The notes beneath the pieces are model-generated. The model had not been told where the DNA came from. It worked only from the letters and a program-made list of their open reading frames with translations, and did not search any database. A DNA stretch of 5,303 bases. Origin: Deltaproteobacteria bacterium. GTDB taxonomy: Bacteria > Desulfobacterota > Desulfarculia > Adiutricales > JAGVGV01. The position numbers were made by a program, and so were the translations under genes. Where the stretch lies: contig JADFXS010000217.1 of NCBI GenBank assembly GCA_015233515.1, forward strand, positions 1 through 5,303. The letters are read 5' to 3'. This document shows positions 1 through 5,303 of this stretch, one piece after another (position 1 is the stretch's first letter; each line of letters opens with the position of its first letter).

Positions 1-160
1 TGTCCCAAATGCTCTTGACATAAACTTGAGTTGAGGGGTTTGAGATCAAAATGATAGGAATCCAATTCGGATGACTATAACCATATAAGTTCAGGCCCCG
101 CATAAGAACTAGGTGAGCTACTAATTGTTGTCAGGTAAATAATTATATTGGACATCTATA
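1..160. other. Upstream non-coding region of the kinase gene
   Basis: No gene can be supported here. All plus-strand frames that enter from the left edge stop early (for example TGA at 16-18, TAA at 21-23, TGA at 32-34), so at most a few C-terminal codons of an upstream gene could lie here. A perfect -35-like hexamer TTGACA sits at 15-20, but the sequence 16-19 bases downstream has no good -10 match, so it is not called as a promoter. TATAAC (76-81) and TATAAG (84-89) resemble -10 boxes but lack a -35 partner. No GG-N10-GC sigma-54 element is present. The pentamer TTGAG occurs at 26, 31 and 40, and a short dyad TTTGA-GA-TCAAA lies at 39-50. Where the kinase is transcribed from is therefore unresolved; it may be upstream of the window. 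Confidence 0.4.
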
Positions 161-178
161 TTTTCTCCTCGGAGAAAG
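161..178 (+). promoter_or_regulatory. Inverted repeat over the kinase ribosome binding site
   Basis: TTTCTCC (162-168) and GGAGAAA (171-177) are perfect reverse complements separated by only TC; a T-G wobble pair at 161/178 could extend the stem. As RNA the likely form is a 6-7 bp stem closed by the four bases CUCG. The right arm contains GGAG (171-174), six bases before ATG 181, which is the best Shine-Dalgarno sequence for the kinase and the main reason for choosing that start. Folding would pair the whole Shine-Dalgarno sequence and could lower translation. The repeat is seen directly; a regulatory role is inferred. It could instead be a DNA operator or chance. Confidence 0.45.
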
Positions 179-180
179 CA

Positions 181-3100
181 ATGAAAAGAAACATAATAGC
201 CGCGTCAATCTTCTTCGGCCTAGCTGGTTTTGTCGGGAATTGGTTAAAGGCCGAGTTGTTTTTTAATGTAGACTTCCTCTTCGGCTCTTTTTTCGTCATG
301 CTGGCTATTCTCCGGTTTGGACCGCTGGCCGGTGTAGTTGCCGGGGCAATCGCCGCTCCATGTACATATATTCTCTGGCATCATCCTTGGGCTATCGTCA
401 TCTTCCTGGCCGAAGCGTCGTTTATTGCCTGGAGGACTAGAAAAAAGAGTCGAAAAATATTGACCCAGGACATTCTCTTTTGGCTGGTTTTAGGCATGCC
501 GTTAGTCTGGCTGTTCTATCACCATGTCATGGGGATTCAGCCGCAGCCAACCTTAATGATCATGCTTAAGCAAGGCATCAACGGAATCTTCAACGCCCTT
601 TTGGCCGGCATAGCCAATTTGTTGCTCCAGACTTTCAGCCGGGACAGGGAATCACTCCCGACATTCCGGGAAACGATTTTTACGATCATGGTCTCAATCC
701 TGATGTTCCCGGCAATAATATCAGTAATTGTTAATCTGCGTAGTTACATAGCCGGCGAGATGAACCACCTGGCCAGTGATACGTTACAGGTAGCCAGAAT
801 TACAAATAATAGCATCAACGTTTGGATTGACAAGAATCATCAAAGCGTCATTGGTCTGTCTAAGCTAATCGGAGACCCCGACACGACCCCAGGACCGATA
901 ATGCAGCGCCTCGTGACGGAGGTTAAAGAAGTCTCGCCCCAATTCAAGCGGATGGGGGTGCTGGATCGTAACGCAAATACCATCGCCAATTCACCTCTGG
1001 TAGACGACCTTGGAAAATCAACAATAGGAGTTAATTTTTCGGATAGACCATATATTAGCATAATAAGAGCCCAAAAAAAGCCTATGATCGGAGAAATAGT
1101 TATGGGCAGGCTCGGCACTCCCAAACCCATGGTGCCGTTTCTGGCTCCCTTAATATCTTCAGGGGAATACAAGGGTTTTTGTGTCGGTATCTTAGACGAA
1201 GAGCAGATCAAAAATGTCTTATCCTCCATTGTGGTTAAGAGTGGTTTTCACATAACGCTGCTTGATTTTAACAAAAGAATTATCGTCAGCACCAGACGCG
1301 ATCTAAAAATCATGGACCCTTTTTTGCCACCCAAGGGTGAATTGGAATACCAACTTACAGCCGATGTTCGACACTGGGTCCCTGCACCGATGTCTGGGAC
1401 CAGTATTATGCAACGTTGGAGGAAATCGTTGTTGGTGTCAGACATTGAGATTGGGTCGGGCATTGGCTGGAGTGTCCGCGTCGAAGCGTCGCCCCTTCCG
1501 CTGTTGAATACTCTTAACGACATGACTATAAATGGATTTCTGATCTTATTTCTCTTAATTATTTCACTTGTCGTCATTTCCAGTCTTCTTAGCGGGCGCT
1601 TAATTTCCTCCCTCCAGAGGCTCCAGGTGGCCACCGAGCGGCTGCCCCAACAGCTCGAGATTGAGGATTCAGACCGGGATTGGCCCATCAGCAGAATCGC
1701 CGAACTGGATAAATTGATATACAATTTCAGGCAAATGTCCCAGGCCCTCAAGGGAGCGTTTCGAGACCAGTTGCAAATCAATGAATACCTTGAACAGCGC
1801 GTGTCGGAACGGACAGCTTTGTTGGAAACAGTCAATGAACAGCTACAGGAAGAAATAAAAGAGCGCAAGCAGGCGGAAGAATCTGTCGCAGCATTGGCGA
1901 TACGCAATCAAACCCTTCTACAAAATGCCGGTGACGGCATCCACGTCCTTGACGAACAAGGTAACGTCGTGGAGGCCAACGATGCATTCTGCAACATGCT
2001 TGGCTATACGCGTGAGGAAATCCTGCAACTCAACGTAGCTGACTGGGACATGCAATGGTCTCGGGAGGAACTCATAGGAAAGATTCGCGAATTGATCACC
2101 ATCAAGGCCGTGTTTGAGACGTTGCATCTCAGAAAGGATGGACAAATTCGCAACGTCGAAGTCAGCGGAGTCGGAGTGCTACTGCAGGGCCGTCCATACC
2201 TCTATGCTTCAGCCCGCGACCTTACCGAGCGCAGACAGGCCGAGGCGGCCTTGCGGGAGAGCGAGGAAAAGTACCGGTTCCTTTTCCACAATGATCTCTA
2301 TGCGATTTGCATTTTTGATTTGGAGACTTTGCGATTTCTGGATGTCAACGACGCCTATATGAAGCTCTACGGCTACAGCCGGGATGAACTCATGGGCGAA
2401 ATGACCATTCACGACATCACGGTGCAACACCAGGAATCGGGTAGAGCCACCCAACAGGCTGTCTCTGAGGGAACTATTTATATTCCGATAAGATTTCACA
2501 AGAAAAAAGACGGAATCGTCTTTCCTGTAGAAATTGTCGGAGGCCCTTATACCTATCAGGGAAGGAAAGTGATATTTGCTTTAACGCGTGACATCAGCCA
2601 TCGTCAAAAGAGGGAAGAGGCCTTGAGGGAGGCTCACCGGCGCCTTGACGAGATCATCGAGTCTTTTCCGGATGCCACGTTTGTGATCGACACCAAGGGA
2701 CAGGTCACCCACTGGAACAGGGCCATTGAAAAGATGACCGGGATTTTGAAGGCCGATATGCTCCAAAAGGGAGAGTATGAGTACGCTCTTCCCTTCTACG
2801 GAGACCGAAGGCCCTTACTAATTGACGTTGCTTTGTCTGTGGCTTCAGACCCCGACCTTGAGACTGAGGAGTACGATCTCATCCAGAGAGAGGGTGACAG
2901 TTTCTTGGGCGAAACCTTTGTTCCGCAGGTATTCGGGGGCAAAGGAGCTTACCTATCGGCAACCAGTTCCGTATTGCGAGACAGCTTGGGCAACGTGACT
3001 GGAGCGATAGAGTCGATTCGTGACGTCACGGGTCGCAAACAAATCGAAGAAGAGTTGCGTGCGAGTGAAGGGCTCTACCGAAGCATGTTTGAAAATAACC

Positions 3101-5001
3101 GAGCCGTCAAGTTACTGATCGAGCCGGGAACGGGACTCATCGTGGACGCCAATCCGGCTGCCTGTAATTTCTACGGTTACACAAGAGACCAATTCCAGAC
3201 GATGCAGATTACGGATATCAACATGTTTCCCCGAGAACAAATCCTGGTGGAAATGGAACTGGCCAGAACGGAGCGGAGAAACTACTTCATTTTTTGCCAC
3301 CGTATGGCCACGGGTGAAATACGCGACGTGGAGGTCCACTCCGGACCGATCGAAATAAAGGGACGGACCCTGCTTTATTCAATTATCCACGACATGACGG
3401 ACCGGCGCCAGGCGGAGAAGGCATTGCAGGAGAGTAAACGGGCCTACGACGAAATGGTGGCGCGGGTCCCGGTCGGCATCTATAAATTCAGAATCACACC
3501 CGAAGGCCATATGGCATTCGATTACGTAAGTCCTCGTTTTTGCGAAATTATGGGCCTTAAGTGCGAAGACGCATTGCGAGACTCAAAAACGGTCTTTGAC
3601 CTCGTCCATCCTGAAGAAATTCAACATTTCGCCGAGGCCAATGAAACGGCCAGAAAAAAAGAGGAATCGTTTCTGTGGGAGGGCAGATTCGTCATCAAGG
3701 GTCAGGTCAGGTTCATGCACATCGAGTCACTGCCCAAGAGATTGGAGAATGGCGACATCGCCTGGACAGGGACACTGCAAGACATTACGGACGAAAAACG
3801 CGCGGCTGCTGAAAGGGCGGAACTGGAACATCGACTACAACAGGCCAAAAAGGCCGAAAGTCTGGGCCGGATGGCCGGCGCTATTGCGCATCATTTCAAC
3901 AACATGTTGGGCGTTGTGATCGGCAATCTGGAGCTTGCCCTGGGTGATTTGCCCCATGGGTCCGAATCTCACAAATGCGTTGCCCAAGCGATGAAGGCAT
4001 CCGGAAGAGCGGCCGAAATCAGCCGATTCATGCTCACCTACCTCGGTCAAACCATCGGGAAGAAAGAACCACTGGATATTATTAAGGCTGCGGAAGAGGT
4101 TCGAGGCTTTATCTGCTTATCCATACCGGCGAATGTACATCTAAAAAGCGAGTTCCCATCCCAGGGACCGATCATCCAGGCGGATGAGGTTCACATAAAG
4201 CAAATTCTGACCAATTTAATTTCCAATGCCGTGGAAGCTATTGGAGAAGCGGAAGGTCACATCACTGTGGCCGCGAAAGTGGTGGCTGCGGAAGATATTC
4301 GTAAATCAAGATTTTTTCCTATGGACTGGAAACCGAAGAAGAGAAGTTACGTCTGCCTTTCGGTTGGCGATACCGGCCCCGGTCTGGATGTAGAAACCAT
4401 CGAGAGAATCTTTGACCCGTTTTTTACTACCAGGTTTACGGGTCGTGGCTTGGGACTGTCCGTGGTTCTTGGGCTGGTGAGAGCTTACGAAGGGGTGATC
4501 TCCGTCGCAAGCCGGCCCGGTCGAGGCGCCATATTCAAGGTCTATTTTCCGATGCCGGAACAGGAAGAACCGCCCCTCAAGGAGAACGCGTCCACCTCCT
4601 TTCAGGTTGCGAGAGGCGGGCTGGCCTTCGTGGTCGATCACGAGCCTAAGGGCCTCAATACGGTCCGAACCGTGTTCGAACGGCAATCGGGCTATAAGGT
4701 GATCACCGCCGGCGACGGCTTCGAAGCGGTGGAAACCTTTCGCGCCCACAAGGATGAAATCCGCCTGGTTCTCCTGGACTTCAGTATGCCCGGGATGAAC
4801 GGATGGCAAACCTTAGCAGAGATCAGGACGTTGCAGCCGGGCATTCCGGTGATTCTGGCAGGCGGCTACGACGAAGGGCAGGTTATGCAGGAAAAACATC
4901 CAGAACGGCCGCAAGCCTTTTTGCATAAGCCTTATCGGTTATCGGATTTGAAAAAGGCGCTTGCTGCAGCCTATCGAGAAGAAGTTTGTGTCCCATCATA
5001 A
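181..5001 (+). CDS. Membrane-bound hybrid sensor histidine kinase (6-TM, dCache, HAMP-like, 5x PAS, HisKA, HATPase_c, receiver)
   Basis: This is a 1606-residue two-component hybrid kinase, expected to autophosphorylate from ATP and pass phosphate to its own receiver and/or a partner. ATG 181 is chosen over TTG 148 because GGAG lies six bases before it; the TTG has no good ribosome binding site. Residues 5-22, 32-46, 47-66, 69-84, 97-116 and 125-150 look like membrane helices; the basic stretch at 84-93 fits the positive-inside rule. A seventh (165-186) and eighth helix (449-470) flank a dCache-like domain (about 187-448) with a DRPY motif at 288-291. A HAMP-like stretch (about 471-525) and coiled coil (to about 570) follow. 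PAS domains are near 574-685, 697-808, 820-952, 965-1076 and 1087-1207. The H-box has the phosphoacceptor at His1237, followed by His1238 where Asp or Glu is usual. HATPase_c shows N1345 and N1349, DTGPG (1397-1401), DPFFTT (1412-1417) and GRGLGL (1421-1426). The receiver (1480-1600) has Asp1533 and Lys1583, but His1487 and Gly1561 replace usual key residues. Hybrid-kinase identity is firm; the signal and partner are unknown. Confidence 0.96.
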   Translation: MKRNIIAASIFFGLAGFVGNWLKAELFFNVDFLFGSFFVMLAILRFGPLAGVVAGAIAAPCTYILWHHPWAIVIFLAEASFIAWRTRKKSRKILTQDILFWLVLGMPLVWLFYHHVMGIQPQPTLMIMLKQGINGIFNALLAGIANLLLQTFSRDRESLPTFRETIFTIMVSILMFPAIISVIVNLRSYIAGEMNHLASDTLQVARITNNSINVWIDKNHQSVIGLSKLIGDPDTTPGPIMQRLVTEVKEVSPQFKRMGVLDRNANTIANSPLVDDLGKSTIGVNFSDRPYISIIRAQKKPMIGEIVMGRLGTPKPMVPFLAPLISSGEYKGFCVGILDEEQIKNVLSSIVVKSGFHITLLDFNKRIIVSTRRDLKIMDPFLPPKGELEYQLTADVRHWVPAPMSGTSIMQRWRKSLLVSDIEIGSGIGWSVRVEASPLPLLNTLNDMTINGFLILFLLIISLVVISSLLSGRLISSLQRLQVATERLPQQLEIEDSDRDWPISRIAELDKLIYNFRQMSQALKGAFRDQLQINEYLEQRVSERTALLETVNEQLQEEIKERKQAEESVAALAIRNQTLLQNAGDGIHVLDEQGNVVEANDAFCNMLGYTREEILQLNVADWDMQWSREELIGKIRELITIKAVFETLHLRKDGQIRNVEVSGVGVLLQGRPYLYASARDLTERRQAEAALRESEEKYRFLFHNDLYAICIFDLETLRFLDVNDAYMKLYGYSRDELMGEMTIHDITVQHQESGRATQQAVSEGTIYIPIRFHKKKDGIVFPVEIVGGPYTYQGRKVIFALTRDISHRQKREEALREAHRRLDEIIESFPDATFVIDTKGQVTHWNRAIEKMTGILKADMLQKGEYEYALPFYGDRRPLLIDVALSVASDPDLETEEYDLIQREGDSFLGETFVPQVFGGKGAYLSATSSVLRDSLGNVTGAIESIRDVTGRKQIEEELRASEGLYRSMFENNRAVKLLIEPGTGLIVDANPAACNFYGYTRDQFQTMQITDINMFPREQILVEMELARTERRNYFIFCHRMATGEIRDVEVHSGPIEIKGRTLLYSIIHDMTDRRQAEKALQESKRAYDEMVARVPVGIYKFRITPEGHMAFDYVSPRFCEIMGLKCEDALRDSKTVFDLVHPEEIQHFAEANETARKKEESFLWEGRFVIKGQVRFMHIESLPKRLENGDIAWTGTLQDITDEKRAAAERAELEHRLQQAKKAESLGRMAGAIAHHFNNMLGVVIGNLELALGDLPHGSESHKCVAQAMKASGRAAEISRFMLTYLGQTIGKKEPLDIIKAAEEVRGFICLSIPANVHLKSEFPSQGPIIQADEVHIKQILTNLISNAVEAIGEAEGHITVAAKVVAAEDIRKSRFFPMDWKPKKRSYVCLSVGDTGPGLDVETIERIFDPFFTTRFTGRGLGLSVVLGLVRAYEGVISVASRPGRGAIFKVYFPMPEQEEPPLKENASTSFQVARGGLAFVVDHEPKGLNTVRTVFERQSGYKVITAGDGFEAVETFRAHKDEIRLVLLDFSMPGMNGWQTLAEIRTLQPGIPVILAGGYDEGQVMQEKHPERPQAFLHKPYRLSDLKKALAAAYREEVCVPS

Positions 5002-5005
5002 AAAG

Positions 5006-5036
5006 TCGGCCAGGCAATTTCAGGGGCCGAATCTTT
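5006..5036 (+). terminator. Weak terminator-like inverted repeat after the kinase gene
   Basis: TCGGCC (5006-5011) and GGCCGA (5025-5030) are exact reverse complements beginning five bases after the TAA stop. The 13-base loop is long and the tail (ATCTTTC, 5031-5037) is only modestly T-rich, so intrinsic termination would be weak. The position fits a terminator. The same dyad could be a protein-binding site, since it lies about 20 bases upstream of the sigma-54 promoter candidate. Confidence 0.35.
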
Positions 5037-5048
5037 CGCCCTGGGAGG

Positions 5049-5064
5049 TGGCATGCGATGTGCT
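5049..5064 (+). promoter_or_regulatory. Candidate sigma-54 (RpoN) -24/-12 promoter
   Basis: TGGCATG-CGAT-GTGCT matches the sigma-54 consensus TGGCACG-N4-TTGCW at all but two of the defined bases and keeps the required GG-N10-GC spacing (GG 5050-5051, GC 5062-5063). Transcription would start near 5075, about 155 bases before the start codon of the downstream exported-protein gene. It is the only convincing -24/-12 element I found in either intergenic region. Sigma-54 promoters need an NtrC-type activator; no such gene is in the window. A chance match remains possible. Confidence 0.5.
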
Positions 5065-5112
5065 AACAAAGTTTCACCAAAGGCATCGCTATGAAAAATA
5101 AGAAAAAACGGA

Positions 5113-5149
5113 CACACGAAAACTCTCTTTAATTTCGAGTTCCGGTGTG
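5113..5149 (+). repeat. Imperfect stem-loop in the leader of the downstream gene
   Basis: CACAC (5113-5117) pairs with GTGTG (5145-5149), and AACTC (5121-5125) pairs with GAGTT (5137-5141). The two 5-bp helices are separated by a 3x3 internal loop and closed by an 11-base AT-rich loop. An alternative pairing, CGAAA (5117-5121) with TTTCG (5133-5137), excludes the inner helix. No T-run follows, so it does not look like an intrinsic terminator. It would lie in the 5' untranslated region of the exported-protein mRNA if the sigma-54 promoter is used. The function is unknown. Confidence 0.3.
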
Positions 5150-5168
5150 CATGAAGCGTTTCAGAGCC

Positions 5169-5185
5169 TAAGAACTAATTTCTTA
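5169..5185. repeat. Short perfect inverted repeat TAAGAA-N5-TTCTTA
   Basis: TAAGAA (5169-5174) and TTCTTA (5180-5185) are perfect 6-base arms around CTAAT. It lies 45 bases before the start codon of the downstream gene. The left part, TAAGAACTA (5169-5177), occurs again at 103-111 upstream of the kinase. It could be an operator half-shared by the two genes or a small AT-rich hairpin. At this length chance is a fair explanation. Confidence 0.25.
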
Positions 5186-5230
5186 TGTGATTCAACCAAA
5201 ATGGCCTACGGCCGGGATTAGGGAAAAGAC

Positions 5231-5303
5231 ATGTCCACCCAAAATTGTGTTGCAACCTTACTGTTGCTTATGACTCTGGGCTTATCGAACTCGGTTCAAG
5301 CTC
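5231..5303 (+). CDS. Start of an exported protein (signal peptide only; truncated by window end)
   Basis: Only the first 24 codons are visible, and the frame runs off the right edge. The start is well determined: an in-frame TAG at 5219-5221 leaves ATG 5231 as the only start, and AGGGA (5220-5224) lies six bases before it. The residues begin MSTQNC, followed by a hydrophobic core (VATLLLLMTLGL, residues 7-18) and a polar end with Val-Gln-Ala at 22-24, a classical signal peptidase I site. There is no lipobox cysteine near the cleavage point, so a lipoprotein is unlikely. The n-region has no Lys or Arg, which is unusual for a Sec signal. The mature protein is unknown; a periplasmic or outer-membrane protein is inferred. 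It lies 229 bases after the kinase on the same strand, behind a sigma-54 promoter candidate, so it probably has its own transcript. Confidence 0.75.
   Translation, partial: MSTQNCVATLLLLMTLGLSNSVQA

Noticed and set aside
15..44. Sigma-70 promoter based on TTGACA at 15-20
   Set aside because: The -10 position 16-19 bases downstream (GTTTGA, TTTGAG, TTGAGA) matches TATAAT poorly, so a perfect -35 alone is not enough.
39..50. TTTGA-GA-TCAAA dyad as an FNR/CRP-type site
   Set aside because: FNR sites have four bases between TTGAT and ATCAA; here the arms are separated by two bases and do not match.
1..103. Minus-strand frame open from ATG (103-101) to the left edge, 34 codons
   Set aside because: No ribosome binding site, and a frame this short without a stop is expected by chance; nothing in the residues is recognisable.
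148..180. TTG 148 as the start of the kinase, adding 11 residues
   Set aside because: No good Shine-Dalgarno precedes it, while ATG 181 has GGAG at six bases' distance and begins with MKR directly before the first membrane helix.
1248..1907. 219-codon minus-strand reading frame inside the kinase gene
   Set aside because: It lies antisense to the clearly coding dCache/HAMP/coiled-coil region; its residues look like a shadow translation with no recognisable domain.
4306..4809. 167-codon minus-strand reading frame opposite the HATPase/receiver region
   Set aside because: The plus strand carries conserved ATPase and receiver motifs here; the antisense frame shows no domain and no start signals.
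5143..5158. Second GG-N10-GC element as a sigma-54 promoter
   Set aside because: Only the GG and GC spacing fits; the surrounding bases (CGGTGTG, AAGCG) do not match the consensus.

Overview
The window is dominated by one very long plus-strand gene (ATG at 181, TAA at 4999-5001, 1606 codons). It encodes a membrane-bound hybrid sensor histidine kinase. The domain order reads: about six N-terminal membrane segments, a seventh membrane segment, an extracytoplasmic double-Cache (dCache) sensor, an eighth membrane segment, a HAMP-like linker, a coiled coil, five PAS domains, a HisKA dimerisation/phosphoacceptor domain of the 'AH(D/H)FNN' type, a HATPase_c domain, and a C-terminal receiver. No DNA-binding or enzymatic output domain is present, so the signal must leave by phosphotransfer to another protein that is not in the window.

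The organism cannot be named from the sequence. Moderate G+C, a huge multi-PAS hybrid kinase with an 'AHHFNN' H-box, and a candidate sigma-54 promoter next to it would fit a Desulfobacterota (deltaproteobacterial) or similar Gram-negative environmental bacterium. This is an inference from style, not an identification.

Layout. Positions 1-160 are non-coding or undetermined upstream sequence with no convincing promoter. Positions 161-178 form an inverted repeat that contains the Shine-Dalgarno sequence of the kinase gene. Positions 181-5001 are the kinase. Positions 5002-5230 are an intergenic region with a weak terminator-like inverted repeat right after the stop, a good match to a sigma-54 -24/-12 promoter (5049-5064), and two possible RNA stem-loops. 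At 5231 a second plus-strand gene starts with a good ribosome binding site; only its first 24 codons are in the window, and they read as a signal peptide ending in a Val-Gln-Ala cleavage motif.

How the parts may work together (inference): the kinase senses an extracytoplasmic signal through the dCache domain, perhaps a membrane signal through the 6-TM part, and cytoplasmic signals through the PAS array. It could pass phosphate to an unseen partner. The sigma-54 promoter candidate suggests that the downstream exported protein is switched on by an NtrC-type activator, and the kinase could feed that pathway. The most unusual details are non-standard residues at key sites of both the kinase H-box and the receiver, and the hairpin over the kinase's ribosome binding site. 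I see no mobile element, CRISPR array, tRNA or rRNA, and nothing that clearly amounts to a new kind of system.
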